64,000 bases of DNA from Chloroflexota bacterium (GCA_018606645.1 JAGVRI010000006.1:186001-250000); one strand, 5' to 3'; positions 8,096-17,066 are shown, numbered from the stretch's first letter. Numbers and translations: made by a program. The notes: generated by a model not told the origin, from the sequence alone.

Positions 8096-10036
8096 TTACT
8101 CCACCAGATAGGGAACATCAGTAATAATGATCCCCGGCTTGAACAGCAACGCCATCCGCAGCATCAATGCCGTCTGGGTGTGGAGCAGGTTGTGCCACCA
8201 CCGGCGCGGCACAAAGTGCGGCACGACAATAGTGATCAGCTCGTTCGGCTGACGTTGCCTCAGGACCTCCTCGATATATGCCAGCAGCGGCTCCAGGAGC
8301 AGACGGTAGGGCGAATCGAGGACTACCAGCCGCACGCCTTCGCCCCACATCTCCCACTTTTTCTTGATCCGGTCCGCCTCCGCCGGGTCCAGCGCCACAT
8401 ACACAGCCGTCACATCGTCCGAAAGAGAACGAGCATACCGCAAGCCGGCCAGCGTTCCGCGGTGCACCCCGCCGATCGGCAGGATCACCCGATGGCGCGT
8501 AACGGCTGGCGGCGCGCCATAATGCTCCAATGACAGGGCACGAGCCAGATTTCGGTAGTGGCGGTGAATGGCGCTGAACGCCATGACCAGGGTCGGCATC
8601 AGCAACAGGACGATCCACGCTCCATCACGGAACTTGGTCGTGGCAAAGATCAGCATCACTACCCCGGTACAGAAGGCGCCTACTCCATTCACGACCATCC
8701 TGAGTTGCCAACGCGGCATGTAGCGCAGGACCGAACCTCGTTCCTGCACCTCCTGGTCTGGAGCCAGATGGCCGATCTTCCACCAGCGATGGGCCATGCC
8801 TGCCTGCGAGAGGGTGAACGACAAGAATACCCCGATGGCGTACAAGGGGATCAACCCGGTGACACTCGCTCGAAAGACAACAATCAGCAGACAGGCAATA
8901 CCGGCCAGAGCCATGATCCCCCGCGAGTAAACCAGACGGCTGCCCCGATAGGCCAGTTGGCGCGGCAGAAACCCGTCTAACGCCAGAAGCGCGCTCAGAC
9001 GGGGAAAGTCCGCAAAGGAAGTGTTGGCCGCCATAAACAGGATCACTGTAGTGGCCAACAGTGAGGCCAGATAGAGCACCCCCCGACCGCCATAGACCGT
9101 GCGCGCCAACTGCGAAATGACCGTCTCCTGTTCAGAAGGGAGCGCTCCGATCCGGCCGGCCAGGAAGCTGATGCTCAGGAACAACGACCCCAGGATCACG
9201 GACATCCAGATAAGGGTGATCCCGGCATTCCGGCTGCGAGGCTCACGGAAGGCCGGAATCCCGTTTGAAATCGCCTCCACCCCGGTCAGAGCGGCTGTCC
9301 CACTGGAAAAGGCGCGCAGAATCAGAAACACCGTAAGCGCCTGCGCCGTATGCAGGGCCTCCAGAGGCGGGGGGTTGACTACCTGCCCCAGCCTCCCCAG
9401 CGCCGCTTGCACCAGGCCCGTGCCCACGGTCACAGTCATCATAACCACAAAGAAGTAGGTGGGCACGGCAAAGACCGTCCCCGATTCGCGCACGCCTCGC
9501 AGATTCATCAGCATCACAAACAACACCAAACCTACCGACAGCGCCACTCGATAGGGAAAGAGCTCCGGATACGCCGAAACAACCTGAGCGACACCCGACG
9601 AAATCGACACAGCGACCGTCAGGATATAGTCGGTAAGCAAGGCCGCCCCGGCCATCTGCGCCGGCAACTCCCCTAAATTGTCCCGCGCTACAATGTAGGC
9701 TCCACCCCCGCCTGGGTAAGCGTGGATCGTCTGCTGATAGGAAAAGGTGACGATGGCCAGAAGCACAACGATGGCAACGGAAATCGGGAATATCAGACCG
9801 AAAGCCGCCGTGCCTACCGCCGCCAGAATGACCATGATTTCTTGGGTAGCGTAAGCCGTGGATGACAGCGCGTCCGAGGCAAAGACAGCCAACCCCACCA
9901 GCTTGCCGATCGTCTGGTGCGGCGCATCCGCCGTCGGCAACGGGCGACCGATCAGCCAGGTCCGCCATGAACGCGGCGGCTGATATTCGGCCGTTCGCCG
10001 CAGGATCACCGTGCCGTTTTCCTGTTCCACCAACAT
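8096..10036 (-). CDS. KimA-like APC-superfamily permease (probable potassium importer), copy 1
   Basis: A 646-residue membrane protein with 12 predicted helices and a C-terminal cytosolic domain of about 170 residues. It resembles the KimA/YdaO potassium-proton symporters more than amino-acid permeases: ASDALSSTAYA at the first helix, PGGGGAYIVA in the next loop, and LLTDYILTVAVS. The Asp and Tyr residues of these motifs correspond, from memory, to the potassium-binding residues of Bacillus KimA. The tail has the USP-like features of KimA (VVLPIGGVHRG-type strand, VVPHFVPRRWWHN near the end). Two TrkA-type genes follow. A TTGACA-17-TAGAAT promoter is upstream. An amino-acid permease role cannot be excluded. 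Confidence 0.82.
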   Translation of the reverse strand: MLVEQENGTVILRRTAEYQPPRSWRTWLIGRPLPTADAPHQTIGKLVGLAVFASDALSSTAYATQEIMVILAAVGTAAFGLIFPISVAIVVLLAIVTFSYQQTIHAYPGGGGAYIVARDNLGELPAQMAGAALLTDYILTVAVSISSGVAQVVSAYPELFPYRVALSVGLVLFVMLMNLRGVRESGTVFAVPTYFFVVMMTVTVGTGLVQAALGRLGQVVNPPPLEALHTAQALTVFLILRAFSSGTAALTGVEAISNGIPAFREPRSRNAGITLIWMSVILGSLFLSISFLAGRIGALPSEQETVISQLARTVYGGRGVLYLASLLATTVILFMAANTSFADFPRLSALLALDGFLPRQLAYRGSRLVYSRGIMALAGIACLLIVVFRASVTGLIPLYAIGVFLSFTLSQAGMAHRWWKIGHLAPDQEVQERGSVLRYMPRWQLRMVVNGVGAFCTGVVMLIFATTKFRDGAWIVLLLMPTLVMAFSAIHRHYRNLARALSLEHYGAPPAVTRHRVILPIGGVHRGTLAGLRYARSLSDDVTAVYVALDPAEADRIKKKWEMWGEGVRLVVLDSPYRLLLEPLLAYIEEVLRQRQPNELITIVVPHFVPRRWWHNLLHTQTALMLRMALLFKPGIIITDVPYLVE

Positions 10037-10082
10037 TCCCTATTCTCTCGAAATGACTAACCGGAAAACGAAATTGCCTTTG

Positions 10083-10111
10083 ATTCTAGACTGGAATATC
10101 ACCCCTGTCAA
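10083..10111 (-). promoter_or_regulatory. Promoter of KimA-like permease copy 1
   Basis: On the minus strand: TTGACA (10106-10111), 17-base spacer, TAGAAT (10083-10088). The predicted transcript starts about 40 bases ahead of the ATG at 10036. It is divergent from the promoter of copy 2, so the two permeases share a 176-base control region. Confidence 0.8.
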
Positions 10112-10154
10112 ATTCTACGTGCGCCAGATTAGAGGCCCCTATCAACGCCCGTGA

Positions 10155-10183
10155 TTGCTTCTGTTGGACATCTCGGTTATAAT
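10155..10183 (+). promoter_or_regulatory. Promoter of KimA-like permease copy 2
   Basis: TTGCTT (10155-10160), 17-base spacer, TATAAT (10178-10183). The leader is about 23 bases and contains GAGGAGG ahead of the ATG at 10213. Confidence 0.8.
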
Positions 10184-10212
10184 GAGAGCGAGTTTTCGAG
10201 GAGGCATCCTGG

Positions 10213-12051
10213 ATGCTAGGCCGTGTCAAACATTGGCTGCTGGGTTCACCACTTCCAACCCAGCAGACGGTTCAGGAACGACTGAACAAAATCCGGGCCC
10301 TGGCCGCGTTCTCTCCCGATGCTCTGTCATCGATCGCCTACGCCAACCAGGAGATCTATTTGGGGCTGGTCGTAGCCGGCAGCGCTGGTCTGTCTCTGGC
10401 CCTGCCCATTGGCCTGGTCATTGTCGGGTTATTGGTCTTGGTCGCCCTGTCGTACTACCAGACCATTCACGCCTATCCGTCGGGCGCCGGGTCGTACGCG
10501 GTCGCACGGGAGAATCTGGGTACCTTACCGGGATTGATCGCCGCCGCCGCGTTGCTCATTGACTATTTGCTGACGGCAGCAGTCAGTCTGACCGCCGGGG
10601 TGGAAGCGATCGCATCTGCATTTCCTGTCCTTTGGCCTCATCGAGTCGCCGTGGCCCTGGGAATCCTGGCCCTGATCACCCTGTTGAACTTGCGGGGCCA
10701 GCGCGAGGCCGGCACGTGGATGTCGTTCCCTGTCTACCTGTTCCTTGGTTCCTACCTGGCGATGCTGGCCTACGGCCTGGTGCGGCTGTGGATTGACGGA
10801 CCCGGTTCGTTGGCGGCAAGCGCCCCTCCGCCAGAGGTGCCCGTCACCCTCTTGCTGATTCTGCATGCTTTCTCCACCGGATGCACCGCCCTCACCGGCA
10901 TCGAGGCTATCAGCAATGGAGTACCAGCCTTCCGTCCACCGGAATCCAGGAACGCCGGACGGACGTTGTTGGTCATGGCCTTGCTCATGGGCATCCTGTT
11001 TTTGGGCAGCATTGGCCTGACGCAAGCCTTCGCGGTGATAGCAGGTCCCGACGAAACAATCCTGTCTGCGCTGAGCCGACGGCTGTTGGGCACTGGGCCA
11101 CTCTATATCCTGATCCAGTCCAGCACCCTGTTGATCTTGAGCGTGGCGGCTAACACCAGTTTCTCCGATTTTCCTCGTGTGGCTGCCATCCTGAGCCGCG
11201 ATGGCTTCTTGCCCCGCCAACTGATTCAGCTCGGGGATCGGCTGGTGTACACGCATGGCATCCTGCTCCTGGCCGGGGCCGCCGGGGCCTTGATCGTCTT
11301 GTTTCACGGCGATAGCCATGCCCTGATCCCGTTGTTTGCCGTCGGTGCGTTTCTGGCCTTTACCCTCTCCCAGACCGGTATGGTGGTTCATTGGTGGCGG
11401 TATCCCAGCCAGGGATGGCAAATCAAGGCGATCCTGAACGGATGGGGGGCTCTGGCCACCGGCGCGGCGGTGCTGGTCATTGGGGTGAGCAAGTTGCGAG
11501 ACGGGGCGTGGATAACCCTGGCCTTGATCTCGCTGCTGGTCGTTGGCTTTCTTCGCATCCGGTCCCACTATGCTGAAGTCGCCCGGCAGCTCTCCATGCG
11601 CGGTTTGCCACCTTCCCTTAAGCCGTTCCCTCCTCCTCGTGTAGTGGTCCCCATCTCGGGCGTCCATCGCGGTGTGATCGACGCGATGAATTATGCCCGT
11701 TCCATTGCCCAGGATGTAACTGCCGTCTACATTGAGCTGGAACCCGGTTCCGGGGAACAGGTCCGGCGCAAATGGGAACACTGGTGGCCCGACGTGCCCC
11801 TCATCGTCCGTCCATCACCGTACCGGTCAATCATCGGCCCGTTGCTGGATGTCTTGGATGAAGTTGACGCTCAGCATCACGACGGTCAACTGGCCACCGT
11901 GGTGCTGCCTGAATTTGTACCCGCCAGGTGGTGGCATGGCCTGCTCCACAACCAGACAACGTGGCTCATCAGGGCGGCATTGCTCTACCGCCGTCGCCGG
12001 TATGGCTATCAGCGGGCGATCATCGACGTCCCCTACCATCTCAAACGCTAA
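10213..12051 (+). CDS. KimA-like APC-superfamily permease (probable potassium importer), copy 2
   Basis: A 612-residue paralogue of the divergent permease. It keeps SPDALSSIAYA in helix 1, the PSGAGSYAVA loop, and LLIDYLLTAAVS, so the acidic and tyrosine residues expected for KimA-type cation binding are present. About 12 membrane helices are followed by a cytosolic domain with VVVPISGVHRGVID and VVLPEFVPARWWHG. The start has a GGAGG site 8 bases upstream. Unlike copy 1 it has no TrkA-type gene downstream on its strand, and it reads alone from its own promoter. Two copies may differ in affinity or control (inference). Confidence 0.82.
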   Translation: MLGRVKHWLLGSPLPTQQTVQERLNKIRALAAFSPDALSSIAYANQEIYLGLVVAGSAGLSLALPIGLVIVGLLVLVALSYYQTIHAYPSGAGSYAVARENLGTLPGLIAAAALLIDYLLTAAVSLTAGVEAIASAFPVLWPHRVAVALGILALITLLNLRGQREAGTWMSFPVYLFLGSYLAMLAYGLVRLWIDGPGSLAASAPPPEVPVTLLLILHAFSTGCTALTGIEAISNGVPAFRPPESRNAGRTLLVMALLMGILFLGSIGLTQAFAVIAGPDETILSALSRRLLGTGPLYILIQSSTLLILSVAANTSFSDFPRVAAILSRDGFLPRQLIQLGDRLVYTHGILLLAGAAGALIVLFHGDSHALIPLFAVGAFLAFTLSQTGMVVHWWRYPSQGWQIKAILNGWGALATGAAVLVIGVSKLRDGAWITLALISLLVVGFLRIRSHYAEVARQLSMRGLPPSLKPFPPPRVVVPISGVHRGVIDAMNYARSIAQDVTAVYIELEPGSGEQVRRKWEHWWPDVPLIVRPSPYRSIIGPLLDVLDEVDAQHHDGQLATVVLPEFVPARWWHGLLHNQTTWLIRAALLYRRRRYGYQRAIIDVPYHLKR

Positions 12052-12384
12052 AATGGCCTTCGGCTACCCATGCATGGAAGCATCTCAGATTTTTGGAAGG
12101 CATGACGATACGGATCGCCCGAGGCCCCGTCTGAAGGCTCGACCCCCGTTATCCGGGAGTGAGGGCTTTGGCCGGATAGCCTGCCGCCTGAAGGATCGAG
12201 TCCCTTTGTATCCCCCAAGCTCGGAAATGCACCCCGTCGCACGAGACCTTCGCCAGAACGGAGCCTGACCCATCCCAACCTCTGCCGCACGGCGATAAGA
12301 GCGCACCGGTGGATGACGCACCCGTCGACAACTGGCAAAAAAAGCCAACCCGATGTACAATGGTCTGGAAAGGAGGGCCACACC
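12052..12384. other. Gene-free interval with REP-like repeats
   Basis: No convincing gene. It holds a GGCCTTCGGCTACCC word (12053-12067) that is half of the palindrome at 63530, and two copies of a short repeat starting CTGAAGG at 12131 and 12188 (see repeat entry). The last 20 bases contain the ribosome site of the next gene. I see no clear promoter with both boxes here. Confidence 0.6.
12131..12217 (-). repeat. REP-like repeat pair, locus A
   Basis: Two imperfect copies, CTGAAGGCTCGACCCCCG at 12131 and CTGAAGGATCGAGTCCCT at 12188, lie 57 bases apart. They match in the reverse sense the pair at 35110-35215 (AGTGGAGCCTTTAGGCGG and relatives), where spacing is 60 bases. The first copy can form a hairpin with its following GGGAGT. 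No coding potential. Confidence 0.5.
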
Positions 12385-13548
12385 ATGGGCTTCAGATACG
12401 CTGTGCTGGGAGCTGGCCGGCAGGGGACCGCCTGTGCCTACGACCTGATCAAATTCGGCGATGCCGACCTGGTGCTGCTCATCGACCGTTCGACCGAAGC
12501 GGCCCACAGGGCAGCGGAACGGGTCAACCAGTTGCTTTGCACCGACAAGGCGCAACCCCGGCCGCTGGATATCCGCGATACCCACTTACTGATTCAGGCG
12601 CTGGCTGAGGTGGATGCCTGCGTCAGCGCCGTGCCCTACTCCCTGAATCTGATGATCACCGAGGCTGCCATTCAGGCGCGGACGAACCTGTGCGATCTGG
12701 GGGGCAACACCGATGTGGTCCGCCAGCAGTTGAGTAAAGATGCAGCAGCGAAAAGGGCCGGGATCAGCATCATTCCGGATTGCGGTCAGGTGCCAGGCCT
12801 GGGCACCACGTTGATGGTCTACGCCATGAGTCTGCTGGATGAGCCGGAAGAGGTGTACATGTGGGATGGCGGTCTGCCGCAGCATCCCCGTCCCCCGTTC
12901 CATTATCTGGCCACCTTCCACATCGCCGGGTTGACCAACGAGTTTGCCGAACCGGCGGTTCTGCTTCGCAACGGGAAACCCACTCTGGTCCCGCCCTTGA
13001 CCGAACTGGAAGAGGTCGAGTTTCCGCCGCCCATCGGCCGGGTGGAGGCGTTCATCACCAGCGGCGGGGTCTCGACCATGCCGTGGACCTTTGAAGGCCG
13101 GCTCAAGACCATCCAGAACAAGACCATCCGCTATCCAGGCCATTATGCCCAGCTCCGCGCCTTCTACGATCTGGGGTTGTGGCGCACCGATGCGGTCCAG
13201 GTGGGCGACCAGAAGGTGGTGCCCCGCGATCTCTTTCACGTGCTGTTTGAGCCTCTGGTAACCTTTCCAGGCGACCCCGATGTGGTAGCGCTGCGCATCC
13301 GGGCCGCCGGACGAAAAGATGGGAGGCCGGCCAGTGTGATCGTGGAAATGATGGACTTTTTCGATGCCGAGACTGGTTTTACGGCTATGGAACGCACCAC
13401 CGGTTGGGATGCGGCCATCGTGGCTGCGATGATGGCTCGGGACCAGACGCCCAAGGGTGCCGTGCCGGTCGAACTGGCCGTGCCGGCCGGTCTCTTTATG
13501 CACGAGCTGGCCCGGCGCGGCTTTGAGGTGACAGTCCGGTTCGAATAA
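12385..13548 (+). CDS. Saccharopine dehydrogenase-family oxidoreductase
   Basis: NAD(P)-dependent oxidoreductase of 387 residues. The N-terminus begins directly with the Rossmann turn VLGAGRQG, as in saccharopine dehydrogenase and L-lysine 6-dehydrogenase. The central region (PDCGQVPGLGTTLMVYAM, about residue 135) and a C-terminal substrate domain match this family. The start at 12385 is preceded by GGAAAGGAGGG; an open frame back to 12313 lacks conservation. Lysine or related amino-acid oxidation is possible, but no neighbouring lysine genes support a specific substrate. It stands alone, followed by the promoter of the acetate kinase fusion. Confidence 0.85.
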   Translation: MGFRYAVLGAGRQGTACAYDLIKFGDADLVLLIDRSTEAAHRAAERVNQLLCTDKAQPRPLDIRDTHLLIQALAEVDACVSAVPYSLNLMITEAAIQARTNLCDLGGNTDVVRQQLSKDAAAKRAGISIIPDCGQVPGLGTTLMVYAMSLLDEPEEVYMWDGGLPQHPRPPFHYLATFHIAGLTNEFAEPAVLLRNGKPTLVPPLTELEEVEFPPPIGRVEAFITSGGVSTMPWTFEGRLKTIQNKTIRYPGHYAQLRAFYDLGLWRTDAVQVGDQKVVPRDLFHVLFEPLVTFPGDPDVVALRIRAAGRKDGRPASVIVEMMDFFDAETGFTAMERTTGWDAAIVAAMMARDQTPKGAVPVELAVPAGLFMHELARRGFEVTVRFE

Positions 13549-13568
13549 CACCACAGAGGAGGACAGAT

Positions 13569-13597
13569 TTTCCGATCATTGGGGCTTGTGTTATAAT
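13569..13597 (+). promoter_or_regulatory. Extended -10 promoter of the CNB-AckA-PduL gene
   Basis: TATAAT at 13592-13597 is preceded by TGT, giving an extended -10. The -35 position 17 bases upstream reads TTTCCG and is weak, which fits promoters needing either the extended -10 or an activator. A CRP-type palindrome lies 11 bases downstream of the -10. Confidence 0.7.
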
Positions 13598-13607
13598 CGG
13601 GCCAGAC

Positions 13608-13623
13608 TGTGACAACTTTCACA
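13608..13623. promoter_or_regulatory. CRP/FNR-type operator TGTGA-N6-TCACA
   Basis: TGTGACAACTTTCACA is a perfect 5-6-5 palindrome of the CRP consensus. It begins 11 bases after the -10 box, so it overlaps or just follows the transcription start; a protein bound there would block rather than activate. A CRP/FNR-family gene with the CRP-like recognition-helix residues R-E lies at 21721 in this window and is a candidate ligand. Confidence 0.7.
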
Positions 13624-13648
13624 AAATGGGCGAGGCGGGAAAAGAGAG

Positions 13649-15973
13649 ATGATATCTAAAGAGTTGTTGGCGCGTTATGCCGTCTTTGAGCAGGCTCCGG
13701 CCGAGATCATCCAGGCGATCCAGGAACAGGCGCAGATCGCTCCCTACGCTCCCGGCGAAGTCATCGTGCCCTTTGGCCAGCCGTTTACCTTCTTTGGGGT
13801 GATCTTGGAGGGTGAAGCAGGTTTCTATACCTCGGAGCAGCAGGGGGAGCCGCGCTGTCTGCAGACACTCAAGGAAGGGGATGAATTGGGCACGTTATCC
13901 CTGATGACCAAGATGCCCTCTCCGGTGGACGTGATCGCCACCACTCCTTGTCGGGTTCTCCTGGTGCCGGGCGACCTTTTCTACCGCTGGGTTCAGGTCG
14001 ACTCTGTGGCGTTGCAGCGGTTCGCCAGGACGGTGGCCGAGCGGGGGCGGCTGATCGAGCAAGATCGGGAGGACCGTCTCCGCCCGATTCCGGCGCAGGA
14101 AGCCGATCCGTACGGCCTGAATCTAACCCCAGAGGAACCCCAGAAGATCCTGGTGATCAACCTGCGCACCGGGTCCCTGAAGTACCGTTTCTTTGACACC
14201 AGCAACGAATCGAACAACGTCGAGGGACAGGTGGAATGGATCGATCAACCGGGCACGCTCCAGACCCACATCACGACCAAAGGCCGGTACATCTTTGAGT
14301 TGGGCAAACCACACGGAGCCGGTCACCGGGAGGCCCTTCAGGCAGCATTGGATCGGCTGGTCGATCCCGAAATTGGAGTTCTGTCCGACCTGAGCGAGAT
14401 CACGGCGGTCGGCCATCGGGTAGTACACGGCGGCGACAAATATTCGAGCGCGGTGATCATTGATGATCAGGTGTTGAGCGATATCCGACGTTTCGCTCCT
14501 CTGGCACCGTTGCACAACCCGATGCACGCGCAGGGCATCGAATGGCTGCGAGAGCTGCTGCCCCATGTGCCCCACGTCGCCGTGTTTGATACCGCCTTTC
14601 ATCAGACCATGCCCCCCTATGCCTACCGCTATGCCCTGCCCGAAGACCTGTATCAGGAGGGGATCCGCCGCTACGGTTTTCATGGCCCTTCTCACCAGTA
14701 TGTGGCCATGATGGCCGCCACCTATCTGAAGAAGCCCTTCTCCCGGCTGAAGATCATCACCTGCCACCTGGGAGAGGGTTCGTCGGTGTGTGCCATTGAC
14801 CACGGTCGTTCGGTTGACACCAGCATGGGCCTGACCCCGCTCGAAGGGCTGGTCATGGTCACCCGTTCTGGAGACCTCGATCCGGCCATCGTGACCCATC
14901 TGATGCGCAAGGGGCTTTCGGCGGATGAGATCGAGGAACTCCTCAACCGGCAGAGCGGCCTGAAGGGACTGTCGGGCCTTTCCGGTGACACCCGCGAGAT
15001 CGCAGCAGCGGCCAACGCGGGCGACGCCAAGGCGTTACTGGCGGCTGAAGTCTTTGCCTACCGCCTGCGCAAATATATCGGCGCCTATTATGCTGTGCTG
15101 GGCGGGCTCGATGTGCTGGTCTTTACCGGTGGCATCGGGGAGAACGCGGCCGGGGTCCGGGCGTTAGCCTGTCAGGGACTGTGGGGCCTGGGCATTTTGC
15201 TTGACGCGGTCAAGAACCGGGCGGTCCAGGACGGTGTGGACGGAGTGGCGGATATCTCCCACCCCGACTCGAAGGTCAAGGTGCTGGTGATCCACTCCGA
15301 CGCGTCGCGGATGATCGCCCGCGAAACAATCCGCATCCTGGACCTGCAGATCATTACCCAGCGCCTGCAGGCGACCCAGATCCCGATCCCGGTGGGAGTG
15401 TCAGCCCATCATGTCCACCTCAGCCAGGCCGATGTGGAGCGGCTCTTTGGCCCAGGCTATCAGCTCACGCCTCGAACTCCCCTCTCCCAGCCAGGCCAGT
15501 TCGCGGCGGAAGAGCAGGTCCGGCTGATCGGCCCGCGAGGAGCCGTGGAACGGGTGCGCATCCTGGGGCCAGCGCGAGACATGACCCAGGTCGAGATCTC
15601 CCGGACCGAGGGCTACCAACTGGGGATCAATGCGCCGATCCGGATGTCGGGCGACCTGGATGGCACGCCGGGGCTGATCCTGGAAGGGCCGGCCGGGCAA
15701 ATTGAGCTGAAGCATGGGGTGATCTATGCGCAGCGCCACATCCACATGACGCCGGCCGATGCCCGCCGCTTTGGCCTGCAGGATGGCGATGTCGTACGGG
15801 TCCGAATTGAGGGTGACCGGGAATTGATCTTTGGCGACGTGGCCGTGCGCGTCTCGCCGAAGTTCAAGCTGGAACTGCACCTGGACACCGACGAGGCCAA
15901 TGCCGCCGGGATCAGCACCGGAGATGTCGCCCACCTGGAGAGCATCCAGCAACGGGGCAAGAACGGTACATAG
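13649..15973 (+). CDS. Triple fusion: cyclic-nucleotide-binding-type domain, acetate kinase, PduL phosphotransacylase
   Basis: A 774-residue protein that would convert acetyl-CoA to acetate and ATP on one chain. Residues about 10-135: CNB (CRP-like) sensor, lacking the usual Arg-Ser phosphate contact. About 165-565: acetate kinase with GHRVVHGG, FDTAFHQTMP, YGFHGPSH, VDTSMGLTPLEG, TRSGDLDP and FTGGIGEN. The phosphate-1 loop is altered to NLRTGSLK, but the Asn, the last Ser and the Lys remain. About 580-770: PduL-type phosphotransacylase with zinc-ligand motifs AHHVHLS, RHIHM and HLDTDEANA. AckA and PduL are usually separate proteins of about 400 and 210 residues. There is no internal stop or frame change, so the fusion is real in this sequence. 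Confidence 0.93.
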   Translation: MISKELLARYAVFEQAPAEIIQAIQEQAQIAPYAPGEVIVPFGQPFTFFGVILEGEAGFYTSEQQGEPRCLQTLKEGDELGTLSLMTKMPSPVDVIATTPCRVLLVPGDLFYRWVQVDSVALQRFARTVAERGRLIEQDREDRLRPIPAQEADPYGLNLTPEEPQKILVINLRTGSLKYRFFDTSNESNNVEGQVEWIDQPGTLQTHITTKGRYIFELGKPHGAGHREALQAALDRLVDPEIGVLSDLSEITAVGHRVVHGGDKYSSAVIIDDQVLSDIRRFAPLAPLHNPMHAQGIEWLRELLPHVPHVAVFDTAFHQTMPPYAYRYALPEDLYQEGIRRYGFHGPSHQYVAMMAATYLKKPFSRLKIITCHLGEGSSVCAIDHGRSVDTSMGLTPLEGLVMVTRSGDLDPAIVTHLMRKGLSADEIEELLNRQSGLKGLSGLSGDTREIAAAANAGDAKALLAAEVFAYRLRKYIGAYYAVLGGLDVLVFTGGIGENAAGVRALACQGLWGLGILLDAVKNRAVQDGVDGVADISHPDSKVKVLVIHSDASRMIARETIRILDLQIITQRLQATQIPIPVGVSAHHVHLSQADVERLFGPGYQLTPRTPLSQPGQFAAEEQVRLIGPRGAVERVRILGPARDMTQVEISRTEGYQLGINAPIRMSGDLDGTPGLILEGPAGQIELKHGVIYAQRHIHMTPADARRFGLQDGDVVRVRIEGDRELIFGDVAVRVSPKFKLELHLDTDEANAAGISTGDVAHLESIQQRGKNGT

Positions 15974-15989
15974 GGATTCTCTCGGAAAG

Positions 15990-17045
15990 CTAGCCATATT
16001 CCCGGACCGCTTCCAGAAAGGCGACAATATTCTGCCACGGGATATCGGGTTCGTCCACGTCATAGGCCGGGCCGAGGATCAAGCCGGCCCGCCCCAGGCT
16101 CTGAAGCCGGTATTTGACTTCGCGGCGGATGTCTTCGGGGGAGCCAAAGCTGAAGGTCGTCTGCCGGCCGACCGCGCCCCATAACGCCAGGCGAGTGCCG
16201 AATTTGCGACGAATGCGCTCCGCATCCATATACTCGGGTTGGAGGGGATGGATGGCCTGGACGCCGATTTCCATCAAATCCCCCACGATCGGTTCGTAGA
16301 ACCCGTCACTATGATAAAGGATGCGCAGATCGGGTTTGATCGCCCGCGCTGAACGGATGATCCGGTCCAGGCGGGGCTTGAAGAACCGGCGCCAGAGGGT
16401 CGGGCTAAAGACCATTGTCCCGGGCATGCCCACATCATCGTCCAACGCCAGCACGTCCACCCCGGCGCGGGCCAGCGCTTCGGCATTACGACACGCCAGA
16501 TCGGCCAGTCGGTCCAGAAGAAAGTCGACCCAGTCCGGGCGCTCGATCAGATCCAGCAAAAAGTTCTCCAGACCCCTTAGCCGCCAGGCAGCCTCAAACA
16601 GCTCTCCGCCCAGATGAGGCAGATTGCCCCCGGCTGCCAGGCCACGGGCATGAAGCGCCTCCACCTGGTGCGTCAACCGTTCGGGAGCGTAGGGCTGGCC
16701 CAGGTCCGGAAAAGGAAAGGCCTGCAACTCTTCCAAAGATCGGACCGTGGCCAGAGGGTTGGGGTGTCGGCTGGCCGGGCGATAGCCCCACCGGGCATAG
16801 GTGGTCGCCTGAGCCGAGGTGCCCAACCGGGTGTCTCCCTCGTATGGTTGGGCCAGACGCCGGAGCCGTTTTTCCTCGGGGGATAGGGGAAACTGGATGA
16901 ACTGGATGTCCCCTTGGTCCTTCCGGTAACGCCTGGGCAACGGTAGATGCCTCAGGTCCAGGTGATAAAAACTGAGGGCGCATGGCACGTGGTCCGGTTC
17001 CTCCCCATCCATGGCGGCCAGCAATCGTTCACGAGGTTCCATCAT
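15990..17045 (-). CDS. Uroporphyrinogen decarboxylase-family protein (MtaA/CmuA-like)
   Basis: A 351-residue TIM-barrel protein of the URO-D superfamily. It starts with the typical R-E-R-L-L-A-A-M-x-G-E-x-P-D-H-V-P motif and ends with GPAYDVDEPDIPWQN. Such proteins with a VLALDDDVG strand and a YHSDG loop are usually cobamide-dependent methyltransferases or unassigned relatives, rather than HemE, which carries conserved arginines for the porphyrin. GGAGG precedes the ATGATG start. It converges with the acetate kinase fusion with only a 16-base gap. No corrinoid protein gene is adjacent, so the methyl donor is unknown. Confidence 0.85.
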   Translation of the reverse strand: MMEPRERLLAAMDGEEPDHVPCALSFYHLDLRHLPLPRRYRKDQGDIQFIQFPLSPEEKRLRRLAQPYEGDTRLGTSAQATTYARWGYRPASRHPNPLATVRSLEELQAFPFPDLGQPYAPERLTHQVEALHARGLAAGGNLPHLGGELFEAAWRLRGLENFLLDLIERPDWVDFLLDRLADLACRNAEALARAGVDVLALDDDVGMPGTMVFSPTLWRRFFKPRLDRIIRSARAIKPDLRILYHSDGFYEPIVGDLMEIGVQAIHPLQPEYMDAERIRRKFGTRLALWGAVGRQTTFSFGSPEDIRREVKYRLQSLGRAGLILGPAYDVDEPDIPWQNIVAFLEAVREYG

Positions 17046-17066
17046 ATCCCTCCAGTTGGTTCGAGA

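Noticed and set aside
10525-11781. A 418-codon open frame on the minus strand
   Set aside because: It lies fully inside the KimA-like permease gene, has low-complexity Gln/Asp/Gly-rich content and no family features; it is a by-product of GC-rich codon use.
12586-13554. A 322-codon open frame on the minus strand
   Set aside because: Antisense shadow of the saccharopine dehydrogenase-like gene, His/Gly/Gln-rich, without ribosome site or recognisable domain.
13649-15973. Sequencing artefact joining ackA and pduL
   Set aside because: The frame is continuous over 774 codons with a normal linker, no low-quality-looking sequence and one ribosome region; both domains are complete.
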